From the NCBI GenBank assembly GCA_009778135.1, contig WRKJ01000092.1, forward strand, positions 1-36,889: a stretch of DNA of 36,889 nucleotides, written 5' to 3'. Both the position numbers and the translations under genes were made by a program. Each line of letters opens with the position of its first letter. The first letter of the stretch is position 1. A model generated the notes under the pieces. It was given only the letters and a program-made list of their open reading frames with translations. It was not told the DNA's origin and did no database searches. The DNA comes from Defluviitaleaceae bacterium (GTDB lineage: Bacteria > Bacillota_I > Bacilli_A > MOL361 > Turicibacteraceae). Positions 16,258-23,569 of this stretch are shown one piece after another.

Positions 16258-17232
16258 TCATCGATCTACCAAGACAGCCAAAGAATGGTAACGCCCCATG
16301 TCACCTTCAAGGGCATAAATCGCCAGCGGGTCTCCTTCTTCAGAAAGAATAATGAAGGGGGCTTTTGTTTCCACCGCAAAGTCGACCATTTCACATGGAA
16401 TCCGTTTGCCTTTTTTAGCCATCTGTGTCGCTCGTTCATTCAAGATCATTCTTTTATAAGGTGCCAAAATATCTTCGAAAGGAATGAACCATGTTTTCTC
16501 ACGGTCATCACGTAAGATCAAGTCGCTGTCACCACCTGAAGCAAGGACGAGTAAACGCATGGCAAGTGTGTCATAGTCAGCAGCACTTGATGAATGAAAT
16601 GGTCCTACCGACAGACGTTTTAAGCAAGACAGATGTGCTGGATACCCCAGTCGTCTACCAATTTCAACAGCAAGTGAACGAATAAAAGTACCATCTGTAC
16701 ATTTGACATAATAGCTGAATTTCACAAGCTTTTCTTTCGTTTTTAAAATTTCAGTTGATTTTAATTCAATATCAAGAATCTCTACTTGCCTGACTGGACG
16801 CGTTTCAAGCGGGATTTCAATGCCTTCTTCTAAATACTTATGTAATTTCTTCCCTTCAAACAAAGAAGCCGAGTACATCGGTGAAATTTGAGTATGAGCG
16901 CCTCGCATATCATTTAGAACCTTCTCAACTTGCTTAATGCTCGGCTTCCTTTTAACCACTTTTTCCTCAACCTTTTCGCCAGATGTATCCTCCGTGGTCG
17001 TCGAATAGCCCATTGTCACTTCACATAAGTATTCTCGGAAACCACCTTTAAAAAGACGAAGCAGTTTCGTTGCTTTTCCAGTAAAAATAGGTAAAACGCC
17101 TTCAACACGAGGCTCTAATGACTCAATGTGACTGACTTGCTTCGTTTTCAAAGCATCTCGCACTTTAAAAGTACACTCAAACGGTCCTACACCTTGAGGT
17201 TTATTCACGATTACAATGCCATCTAACCCCAT
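16258..17232 (-). CDS. TruB-like pseudouridine synthase homolog with Asp-to-Glu change at the catalytic site
   Basis: 324 residues from the ATG at 17232 (AAGGAG 8 bases upstream; an earlier in-frame ATG at 17265 lacks this). The overall TruB pattern is clear: GIVIVNKPQGVG, HIESLEPRVEGVLPIFTGKATKL, FREYLCEVTMG, CTDGTFIRSLAVEIGRRLG and LKRLSVGPF. Where TruB has HTGxLDPxATGVL, this protein has HIESLEPRVEGVL, so the invariant catalytic aspartate is glutamate (residue 40, codon at 17113-17115). In pseudouridine synthases that aspartate is essential. It may be an inactive paralog that binds tRNA as a folding aid, or an enzyme with altered chemistry. It is not in the usual rbfA-truB-ribF order; nothing else like truB is in this window. 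Confidence 0.8.
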   Translation of the reverse strand: MGLDGIVIVNKPQGVGPFECTFKVRDALKTKQVSHIESLEPRVEGVLPIFTGKATKLLRLFKGGFREYLCEVTMGYSTTTEDTSGEKVEEKVVKRKPSIKQVEKVLNDMRGAHTQISPMYSASLFEGKKLHKYLEEGIEIPLETRPVRQVEILDIELKSTEILKTKEKLVKFSYYVKCTDGTFIRSLAVEIGRRLGYPAHLSCLKRLSVGPFHSSSAADYDTLAMRLLVLASGGDSDLILRDDREKTWFIPFEDILAPYKRMILNERATQMAKKGKRIPCEMVDFAVETKAPFIILSEEGDPLAIYALEGDMGRYHSLAVLVDR

Positions 17233-17398
17233 TTTAAACAACTCCTTATTAAACCTCTTTGTCACTTGTATGTAAGCTATTTTATCACAAAATGAAAGGA
17301 AATGAAAGATAATCTGAAAGAAATTTTATCTTTTAAGAAGAAAAAGCGTGACTTTACAATTTATAAAAATGGCTTGGTGACAATTAATGATTTTTTCG

Positions 17399-17427
17399 TT
17401 GCAATCTCTCCTGAACTATGATAAAAT
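17399..17427 (+). promoter_or_regulatory. rpmG promoter
   Basis: TTGCAA (17399-17404), 17-bp spacer and TAAAAT (17422-17427). The start codon of rpmG lies 35 bases downstream. The bases 17266-17398 show no other feature. Confidence 0.65.
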
Positions 17428-17462
17428 AGAAGGACTTGATTTTGGAAAGTGAGGAATTTAAA

Positions 17463-17612
17463 ATGCGCGTAGGATTCACTTTGAAGTGCGGTGTTTGTGG
17501 AGAAGAAAACTATATCTCTAAGAAAAACAAGCGTAATACACCTGATCGTTTAGAAGCGAATAAGTATTGCCCACGTTGTCGCAAGTCAACTGCTCATAAA
17601 GAGAAGAAATAA
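17463..17612 (+). CDS. rpmG: 50S ribosomal protein L33
   Basis: 49 residues with the L33 signature: [19 protein letters not shown] at the start, [12 protein letters not shown] in the middle and [14 protein letters not shown] at the end. The CxxC pairs (KCGVC and YCPRC) form the zinc site of the C+ type L33; genomes often carry a second, cysteine-free copy used under zinc shortage. GAGGAATT lies 8 bases before the ATG. It is a single-gene unit with its own promoter and a strong terminator shared with the converging mrpC-like gene. Confidence 0.95.
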   Translation: MRVGFTLKCGVCGEENYISKKNKRNTPDRLEANKYCPRCRKSTAHKEKK

Positions 17613-17621
17613 TTGATTTTA

Positions 17622-17668
17622 AAAAGCACGTATTGAAGTTTAAAACTTAAACCTCGATACGTGCTTTT
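17622..17668. terminator. bidirectional terminator overlapping the 3' end of the mrpC-like gene
   Basis: AAAAGCACGTAT (17622-17633) pairs with ATACGTGCTTTT (17657-17668). The right arm includes the last codons of the minus-strand gene ending at 17647, so coding sequence doubles as terminator stem. It serves rpmG on the plus strand and the mrpC-like gene on the minus strand. Confidence 0.8.
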
Positions 17669-18033
17669 ACAATATCAAAATCATGACATTCACCTTCACG
17701 AATTCTTTTTGCCACATCCCAATCAAGCGTCCCATAATTACGATACAAGTTCAAGATCATAATTAAAATAAGCGCCATAATCGACACACCAATAACGATA
17801 GACGTTAAAACTAACGCATGTCCAACAGGATCCACACTTTGATTGGCATATTCTGCCATCATCGGTGCAACACGCCCTGCACTTGACGTAATAGAAATAA
17901 AGAAAAGGATAATCGCAGTATCCATAATCCCGACGGAGACGACACTGATCATCATATTCTTTCGAATCACAAGACCAGCAAGGCCTATAAAAAACAAGAT
18001 AATACTTACAACATCGGTTGTTAACCAATCCAT
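17647..18033 (-). CDS. orphan MrpC/NuoK-like membrane subunit
   Basis: 128 residues with three membrane spans (about 5-23, 27-50 and 72-95). The DPVGHALVLTSIVIGVS segment is the signature of MrpC/MnhC and NuoK, proton-channel subunits of Mrp sodium/proton antiporters and of complex I-type machines. The C-terminal tail after about residue 97 is charged. Normally such genes lie in operons of six or seven subunits, but here the neighbours are rpmG and an rRNA methyltransferase. AAGGA lies about 10 bases before the start. It may work with subunits encoded elsewhere, or have a separate role. Confidence 0.78.
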   Translation of the reverse strand: MDWLTTDVVSIILFFIGLAGLVIRKNMMISVVSVGIMDTAIILFFISITSSAGRVAPMMAEYANQSVDPVGHALVLTSIVIGVSIMALILIMILNLYRNYGTLDWDVAKRIREGECHDFDIVKARIEV

Positions 18034-18116
18034 TCAAATCAGATCCTTAAAAATTAATAGTTTATTTCATACATTATTATATCATATTTTTGAAAATAGT
18101 AAAGTGAATTACGGAA

Positions 18117-19238
18117 TTACATCGGATAATAATTATAGAATCTCGTTAAAATGCGTCCATTATACAATTTTCGATTTTTACTTGCGGTTTCGCCAAAGTC
18201 ACGTTCAAATCCACCAAAAGCAGTGAAAACATTAATTCCCCAGTGGGGGTAGTCATCTCTTAAATCACCCATCATTTCATTCAATTTACGCACTTCTGCT
18301 TCATCAGATAGTCTTTCTCCATAAGGCGGGTTCGTAACCAAACAAGCAGCACTTATCGGAGATGAGAACTCGGAAAAGTCACGTTGATGAAATTCAATAT
18401 CATCACTAACACCTGCTGCTTTTGCATTTGATCTCGCTTGACGTAAGACTTGATCATCAATGTCATAACCGATGAGCTTATAGGTGTTGTCTTGAAACAT
18501 TTTGTGTTGGGCTTCTTCACGTACTTGAGAGAAAGTCTGTGCGTTAAAGCTTGGCCATGCTTCACAAACAAATGAGCGTTTTAAACCAGGTGCGATATTT
18601 CGAGCAAACATGGCAGCTTCGATCAAAATCGTTCCTGAGCCACAAAAAGGATCAATCATCGGTTGGCTAAACTTCCAACGACTCATCATCACAAGTGCGG
18701 CAGCTAACGTTTCTTTAAGCGGTGCAGCACCTGCATAAGCACGATAGCCGCGTTTATGCAAACCCGCTCCAGATGTATCAATGGATAATGTCACCACGTC
18801 TTTTAAAAGGGCGACTTCTATTTTATAAACAGGACCATCTTCTTCAAAATGGTCGACACCATAGCTCTTACTCATCGCTTTAATGATGGCTTTTTTGACA
18901 ATGGATTGACAGTCTGGCACACTATATAACTGGGATTTAACCGACTTTCCAACCACATGCATCTTTGCATCTATCGGCATGAGTGCTGCCCAGTCAATGG
19001 CGACCGTTTGATTAAACAATGCTTCAAAGCTAGTGGCTTTAAATGCTGCCATTTTAATCAAAACACGTTCAGCAGTGCGCAACCATGTATTCAACATGGC
19101 GATATCACGTACATCACCTGCCAGCTCAATTTTCCCATTTTCTACAACAAGGTTTTGATAACCCAATTTTTCAATTTCTTTTTTGGTAATGGCTTCAATA
19201 CCAAATGTGGTCGTTACAATTAAATTAAATGCTTTCAT
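18117..19238 (-). CDS. ypsC: THUMP-domain class I SAM-dependent RNA methyltransferase (YpsC/RlmL-N type)
   Basis: 373 residues, the usual size of the single-domain Firmicute YpsC proteins. The N-terminal part (FNLIVTTTFGIEAITKKEIEKLG) is the ferredoxin-like/THUMP RNA-binding region. The methyltransferase part has DPFCGSGTILIEAAMFARNIAPG and the catalytic NPPYGERL motif of N2-guanine or adenine methyltransferases. The related RlmL half of E. coli RlmKL makes m2G2445 in 23S rRNA; the same target is likely but not shown here. msrA starts upstream, only 13 bases from its start, so both are co-transcribed. Confidence 0.9.
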   Translation of the reverse strand: MKAFNLIVTTTFGIEAITKKEIEKLGYQNLVVENGKIELAGDVRDIAMLNTWLRTAERVLIKMAAFKATSFEALFNQTVAIDWAALMPIDAKMHVVGKSVKSQLYSVPDCQSIVKKAIIKAMSKSYGVDHFEEDGPVYKIEVALLKDVVTLSIDTSGAGLHKRGYRAYAGAAPLKETLAAALVMMSRWKFSQPMIDPFCGSGTILIEAAMFARNIAPGLKRSFVCEAWPSFNAQTFSQVREEAQHKMFQDNTYKLIGYDIDDQVLRQARSNAKAAGVSDDIEFHQRDFSEFSSPISAACLVTNPPYGERLSDEAEVRKLNEMMGDLRDDYPHWGINVFTAFGGFERDFGETASKNRKLYNGRILTRFYNYYPM

Positions 19239-19251
19239 CTTATTTCCTCAG

Positions 19252-19779
19252 CTAGTTGAACTTCACATGGCAATAGCCATTTGGATTTTTTTCTAAGTAG
19301 TTTTGGTGATATGCTTCAGCAGGTTGATACGAGGTCAATGGTTCAACGGTCGTAACAACTGGTTGATCATAGCTTTTTTGCACGTTAGCAATGACTGCTT
19401 CAATGACAGGCACATCAGCTTCATCCACGTAATAAATGCCACTGCGATAGCGCGTTCCGATATCATTGGCTTGTTTGTTTAATGTTGTAGGGTTCGTGAT
19501 ACTGAAAAATTCATCTAGAAGATGTGTGAGATTGACACGTGTCTCATCATAAACCACTTTGACCGTTTCTGCATAACCGGTTGTTTCTGTGCAGACGCCT
19601 TCATACGTAACAGGCAATAGGGCATGTCCATTTGCGTATCCACTCTCAGTTTCAGCGACACCATGTACACGAGCCATATAAGCATCTGTGCCCCAGAAGC
19701 AACCACCTGCTAAGTAAATTGTTTTTAGGTTTTCTGCTTTAAATATTAAATCAAGATTTTTATTATAAGGTAACATCAT
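19252..19779 (-). CDS. msrA: peptide methionine sulfoxide reductase A
   Basis: About 175 residues from the ATG at 19779 (GGAGG 6 bases upstream; a TTG at 19785 is in frame but sits too close to the SD). The catalytic motif GGCFWG carries Cys27. Typical segments follow: SGYANGHALLPVTYEGVCTETTGYAE, TLNKQANDIGTRYRSGIYY and AEAYHQNYLEKNPNGYC. The last cysteine (NGYCHVKF) probably serves as the resolving residue. It reduces methionine-S-sulfoxide in proteins in the cytoplasm with thioredoxin. First gene of a two-gene operon with the THUMP methyltransferase. Confidence 0.93.
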   Translation of the reverse strand: MMLPYNKNLDLIFKAENLKTIYLAGGCFWGTDAYMARVHGVAETESGYANGHALLPVTYEGVCTETTGYAETVKVVYDETRVNLTHLLDEFFSITNPTTLNKQANDIGTRYRSGIYYVDEADVPVIEAVIANVQKSYDQPVVTTVEPLTSYQPAEAYHQNYLEKNPNGYCHVKFN

Positions 19780-19821
19780 TAACAACCTCCAACTGAATCC
19801 ATTTCACTTCTTATCGCTACC

Positions 19822-19850
19822 AGTATACCACTATGAAGCCGATTTTTCTA
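19822..19850 (-). promoter_or_regulatory. msrA promoter
   Basis: On the minus strand TAGAAA (19845-19850) is followed after 17 bp by TATACT (19822-19827), with an extended TGG before the -10. Confidence 0.55.
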
Positions 19851-19895
19851 GTCCCAAGCCTTTAAAATGATTTAGTGATGGAGATTTATGTACAA

Positions 19896-19943
19896 GTAAA
19901 ATGCCAAATACAGGTTCGAAAGCAATTGTGTTTGGCATTTTAC
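19896..19943. repeat. 13-bp perfect inverted repeat
   Basis: GTAAAATGCCAAA (19896-19908) is the exact complement of TTTGGCATTTTAC (19931-19943) around a 22-base loop. It lies in the 390-base gap between msrA and the small membrane protein gene. There is no long T-run on either side, so it is not a standard terminator. Confidence 0.6.
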
Positions 19944-20032
19944 GTTTATAAATGAACTTATACAGGCTTAAAATCTATCAGTTGAAACTGGATTACCTTG
20001 CCTAACATTGCCCATAGGAGACTCGAAAGATG

Positions 20033-20062
20033 TGTACTAACCCTTAAAAAAACTGTACAGCA
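20033..20062. mobile_element. possible insertion-sequence end remnant
   Basis: GTGTACTAACCC, an A-run and CTGTACAG resemble the terminal inverted repeat of IS3/IS150-type elements (TGTACTGACCCC and A-run). A related string, TGTACTGACCC, is seen near 5591. No transposase fragment remains. The rest of 19944-20171 shows nothing I can support. Confidence 0.25.
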
Positions 20063-20171
20063 TGACTATACAACATTTTAAAAATCAAATCTACATTCTG
20101 GTAGATAGAGCACAGGTTATACGACCACTGAAGTAATCTCAGCCATAACAGGAATAATGGTGCTTTTTACA

Positions 20172-20489
20172 TTAAATTTCCTTCTTCTTAATCAAACGCA
20201 CTCCTGAAGCAATCCAAATGATTACGATTACAATCAAATTAAGGAATTCCATGTAATTCCAAAAAGACCCATTGGTAATATCTGTTATGGGAATGTTAGT
20301 TTCAGAAACAAATCTTGCAATATTAATAAAAGAAGCAATTGAATTAATCAAAACAGTAGTTGTTAAAATAAAAATAATAAAATCACCTATCTTTACTGCT
20401 TTTCCATTTTTGGATTTGTGTACGGCAATGTTGTATGAAAAAAATAAGAATAAAAGTATTAGCATGATGAAAAAGAAAAGACCTATCAT
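20172..20489 (-). CDS. hypothetical small membrane protein
   Basis: 105 residues from the ATG at 20489, chosen over an in-frame ATG at 20501 because GAGGTG lies between the two. There are three likely spans (about 1-22, 37-58 and 78-97) joined by short polar loops (KSKNGK, ETNIPITDITNGS) and a basic end (RLIKKKEI). No family is recognised. It stands alone on the minus strand, divergent from the small frame at 20569. Base composition is more A/T-rich than the housekeeping genes around it. Confidence 0.55.
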   Translation of the reverse strand: MIGLFFFIMLILLFLFFSYNIAVHKSKNGKAVKIGDFIIFILTTTVLINSIASFINIARFVSETNIPITDITNGSFWNYMEFLNLIVIVIIWIASGVRLIKKKEI

Positions 20490-20568
20490 AATACACCTCA
20501 TATAAGCTAAAGCTAAAATTTGTTAAGAAAGCTAGCTGAAATTCCTCAACTAGCCTAGTACAGAATCC

Positions 20569-20862
20569 GTGAATAAATTAAAGAAAAGTGCTATTACGTC
20601 TTTTGCTTCGAAAAGTACACAACAACAGCTTAAAGATTTAGTAGACGCGATTCATATCAAAAACAGTTATTTTAATGCCGATGAGATTTTTATTGAATTA
20701 CGCTATGCCATACAAAGTATTGAATCTAACAGAATTGTTAGTTCTAGTCAGCTTAATCAAAAGGAACGACAAATTGAAGAAGTCGTATCAAAAATCTTAA
20801 GCCAATTATACCATAATCCAAAGAAAGAACGCCACCGTAAATGTGTAAAAAGAATCATTTGA
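20569..20862 (+). CDS. hypothetical helical protein, start doubtful
   Basis: A 97-codon frame from a GTG at 20569, with an in-frame stop at 20551 and no ribosome binding site. The composition (three or four amphipathic helices, basic tail KKERHRKCVKR) is protein-like and superficially recalls small bacteriocin-immunity proteins, but I cannot claim a match. The missing SD and non-ATG start suggest a gene cut at its 5' end or silenced. Confidence 0.4.
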   Translation: MNKLKKSAITSFASKSTQQQLKDLVDAIHIKNSYFNADEIFIELRYAIQSIESNRIVSSSQLNQKERQIEEVVSKILSQLYHNPKKERHRKCVKRII

Positions 20863-20938
20863 TTAGCACTTTCACAAAATATAGAAACTTTCAACTAAAG
20901 TGATAAACTTAAAAGTACATATTATGGCTAGATGTTGC

Positions 20939-21877
20939 TTAGTCATCTTTTTCTACTTCATGTTGTAGAACTGCTCCTGTCTCCATATCGATATAAAATT
21001 CATGAACCATTCCATCCGCACGGGTTTCTACCCACCAAGCAGGCTGTCTGCGATGCGAATCACGACTTACTTCTACAAGTCTTCCGCCGGAAATACTTAA
21101 AGCAATTTCACCAGCACGCACTCTTGAAATATTAGCGTTATGATTCGAGGCTGGTGGTGGTGTCTGCACTGGTGGTGGTGTTTGCGCAGGAGCTGGTGTT
21201 GGTGCAGGAGCTGGTGTTGGTGCAGGGGCTGGTGTTTGCGCTGGCGGTGGTGTCTGCGCTGGCGTCAAGCCTGTACTGTTGTTATCATTTGAAACAGTCG
21301 GGTATTTTAGGAATTCACCTGTTGCTTTTACGACATAAAATTCTAAATCACGACCATTGTATCTGAATTCAATGCTCCATACTGGAACGCCATCTTCTAT
21401 GTCCGAATATGAATAAACGAGTGTTGCATTTGTAATGCCAATAGATTCTAAATGTTGTCTTGTCATTTCTATCGCTTCTTCTGCTGTCAAATTTTCAGAT
21501 AAGTCCATTATTTCAGTTGAAGGCGCTGTTAATACCTCTAAGCGAATCAAATCACCAGTTGTCGCATCTAGTATAACTTGGAATTTATCATCATTGTCAG
21601 ATACAATGATATCAAATGTTACGAAATCCTCAGATGTATCTAAGCTTAATTCAATTATCTCACCGCCACCAACTAAGCGAGCAGCAATTTCTCTAGCTTG
21701 GATAGCTGTCATCATATCTGGTACTCGAATTTCTTCTGTTGGTGGTTCTACAACTACAGCAGCATCTGTTATATTTGCATGAATAGCCGTTGCTGACCAA
21801 CCAGTAATCACCAACACCAATAAGCCACCCAAAATTTTATCTGATAATCGTGCTTCATTCCAAAACTTTTTCATCAT
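20939..21877 (-). CDS. membrane-anchored PepSY-domain protein of the BlaI/M56 cluster
   Basis: 312 residues. An N-terminal anchor (15-33) is followed outside by two PepSY-like repeats (about 54-112 and 128-191), a Pro/Ala/Thr/Gln linker (200-246) and a third PepSY domain (250-312). The third is almost the same as the C-terminal domain of the M56 protein encoded just upstream, about 45 of 62 residues identical by eye. PepSY domains in other families inhibit proteases or sense outside ligands. GGAGG precedes the double ATG (21877 and 21874). The gene has its own promoter with three operator-like palindromes, so it is probably under the BlaI-type repressor. Likely partner, decoy or output of the M56 sensor (inference). 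Confidence 0.82.
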   Translation of the reverse strand: MMKKFWNEARLSDKILGGLLVLVITGWSATAIHANITDAAVVVEPPTEEIRVPDMMTAIQAREIAARLVGGGEIIELSLDTSEDFVTFDIIVSDNDDKFQVILDATTGDLIRLEVLTAPSTEIMDLSENLTAEEAIEMTRQHLESIGITNATLVYSYSDIEDGVPVWSIEFRYNGRDLEFYVVKATGEFLKYPTVSNDNNSTGLTPAQTPPPAQTPAPAPTPAPAPTPAPAQTPPPVQTPPPASNHNANISRVRAGEIALSISGGRLVEVSRDSHRRQPAWWVETRADGMVHEFYIDMETGAVLQHEVEKDD

Positions 21878-21892
21878 GATTCCTCCATTTCG

Positions 21893-21906
21893 ACTACAAT
21901 TGTCGT
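21893..21906. promoter_or_regulatory. operator-like palindrome O1 (BlaI-type)
   Basis: ACTACAATTGTCGT, an imperfect inverted repeat with core ACAnnTGT. It lies in the leader between the -10 and start codon of the PepSY gene and matches the motif upstream of the blaI-type gene. Confidence 0.6.
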
Positions 21907-21924
21907 TTTTAATTCGTTTTTAAA

Positions 21925-21938
21925 ACGACGTTTGTCGT
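21925..21938. promoter_or_regulatory. operator-like palindrome O2 (BlaI-type)
   Basis: ACGACGTTTGTCGT, the same pattern with one deviation (G for A in the left core). It is just downstream of the -10 box. Confidence 0.5.
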
Positions 21939-21948
21939 TAATACTTAT

Positions 21949-21977
21949 ATCATACACTTGTCGTTTTAAAAAGTCAA
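21949..21977 (-). promoter_or_regulatory. promoter of the PepSY gene with operator O3 between -35 and -10
   Basis: On the minus strand TTGACT (21972-21977), 17-bp spacer and TATGAT (21949-21954). The third operator-like copy CATACACTTGTCGT (21951-21964) overlaps the -10 and part of the spacer, an ideal place for a repressor to block RNA polymerase. Confidence 0.7.
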
Positions 21978-22025
21978 CCTTTTTTTGAAAATATTTTAAC
22001 CAAAATCCAAAAATCGAACATTTAA

Positions 22026-23567
22026 CTAATCATCTCTTTCGATTTCATGTTGCAAAATTGCGCCTGTTTCCATGTCGATGTAGAATTCATGAACCATTCC
22101 CCCATGCCTAATTTCCACCCACCAAGCAGGGCGTCCATTTTCCCAATCACGACTCACTTCAACAAGTCTGCCAGGTGCAACACCTAAAGCAATCTCGCCA
22201 GCACGCGCGCTTGAAATTTCTGATAGATGAGATTCTTCCTGTGATGAATCTGTGTTCACCTCTGTAGGTATTTCATCTATATCAGTTTCAACAGGTTCAT
22301 TTATTTCATATGCATGATCACCAGTAACAAGTTCAGGATTTTCATGTGCAATAGAAAGTCCAATAACCCGTGTATTTATCATATCAACTTCAACAAGATA
22401 TACTTCGTCATTGTATGCAACATGAATCAGTAGTCGCTCATCACTAAGTTGCTCATATTCAGTAACGCTACCGCCACCGACAGTATTGATTGCTATTTCA
22501 AAAAAATCATGATGATTCTCTCTAGATTCCTCTGTCGTGTTTTGGTCCATATCTGTAAGGCTTGACACTGCAAACACTGAACCTGACATGACTGTCAGTA
22601 TCACTGTCAGAGCTAAAAACACATAGGATATTGGTTGATGAGGGGTTGTTCCAACCATAATTTCTTCTAATCTTCTTTTGATTCCTTTTTTTCCACCATA
22701 GAAATTTGTTGAGAATGTTGTCATACCTAATCTTTTTTCACCAATCATTCCAATAATAACCTCTGCATAGAAATGACGATTTTTCAACTTGGACATTTCT
22801 AACACCTCTTGGTCACATGAAGCTTCACCCTCAGTTTGCAAGGCAATATTCATCAAGTAAACGAGCGGATTGAACCAATGAATGGCAACAGCAACAACTG
22901 AGAATAGCTTAATCCATAAATCTTTTCGTCGATAATGAATCAATTCATGTCTGAAAATCAGTTCTAATTCCATATCATCATAATTTCTTTCTGGAAGCAA
23001 AATAGTTGGTTTAAAAAAACCAGTCAACATGGAAGTCGAAATAAATCCACAGACAACCAATTGAATCTTACAATTTTCGAGTTTCATTTCTTGCTTTACA
23101 CGTTCAAAAAGTTCAAGAGAAATCTCATCTTCCTCAGGTTCACCCCATCTTTTAATTGCCCTCCCGAAACGAACATACTGAAATAGATGATAAAGGGCAA
23201 TCCCAATCGCAACAGTTGCCCAGCCCATAAGCATCATTGTTTGAACTGGAATGGAATGATTTCTTGCAACCCTTTGGTCAAAGACTTCTGACGGTGTAGC
23301 AGGTGTTTGGGTAGCAGAACCAGCTTCTGGAATGAGGTGTTCAGTGGATTCTGTCGGTATCGTTGTGAAATTAGGAATATCAATCACACCATTTCCAATC
23401 GAAGGTCTGAGTGGTATGATAAGGCCAATCATAATGACAATCCACATGATATAGCGAACTTTTGCTGATATTTTCTTTGCAAAGATTGTATTAGCGATAA
23501 AGAGCAAGGAGATGATAACAGCCATCATCAGTGAGAGAAACAAGAATACTTGCAAATTAATACCCAT
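22026..23567 (-). CDS. BlaR1/MecR1-type M56 membrane metallopeptidase with PepSY sensor domains
   Basis: 513 residues. Membrane spans lie near 5-30, 38-54, 110-130 and 220-240; a last span (313-336) leads outside. The M56 zinc site HELIH is at 207-211, with EGEASCD near 246-252 supplying the third ligand, as in BlaR1 and MecR1. Those proteins end in a penicillin-binding sensor domain. Here the outer part (about 340-513) holds two PepSY-like domains instead, with no SxxK or KTG motif. The stop codon is 22026 and the start overlaps the repressor stop region closely (2-base gap). By analogy, outside signals would activate proteolysis that removes the repressor. A beta-lactam trigger is unlikely because the sensor is missing. 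Confidence 0.87.
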   Translation of the reverse strand: MGINLQVFLFLSLMMAVIISLLFIANTIFAKKISAKVRYIMWIVIMIGLIIPLRPSIGNGVIDIPNFTTIPTESTEHLIPEAGSATQTPATPSEVFDQRVARNHSIPVQTMMLMGWATVAIGIALYHLFQYVRFGRAIKRWGEPEEDEISLELFERVKQEMKLENCKIQLVVCGFISTSMLTGFFKPTILLPERNYDDMELELIFRHELIHYRRKDLWIKLFSVVAVAIHWFNPLVYLMNIALQTEGEASCDQEVLEMSKLKNRHFYAEVIIGMIGEKRLGMTTFSTNFYGGKKGIKRRLEEIMVGTTPHQPISYVFLALTVILTVMSGSVFAVSSLTDMDQNTTEESRENHHDFFEIAINTVGGGSVTEYEQLSDERLLIHVAYNDEVYLVEVDMINTRVIGLSIAHENPELVTGDHAYEINEPVETDIDEIPTEVNTDSSQEESHLSEISSARAGEIALGVAPGRLVEVSRDWENGRPAWWVEIRHGGMVHEFYIDMETGAILQHEIERDD

Positions 23568-23569
23568 TC

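Noticed and set aside
21165-21255. Second repeat-rich stretch (GGTGGTGTCTGC and GGAGCTGGTGTTGGTGCA units)
   Set aside because: It encodes the Pro/Ala/Thr/Gln linker of the PepSY protein and is ordinary low-complexity coding DNA.
22026-23567. Classical beta-lactam sensor BlaR1/MecR1
   Set aside because: The outer domain has no penicillin-binding motifs (SxxK, KTG) and no beta-lactamase gene is next to it; only the M56 part and the repressor fit.
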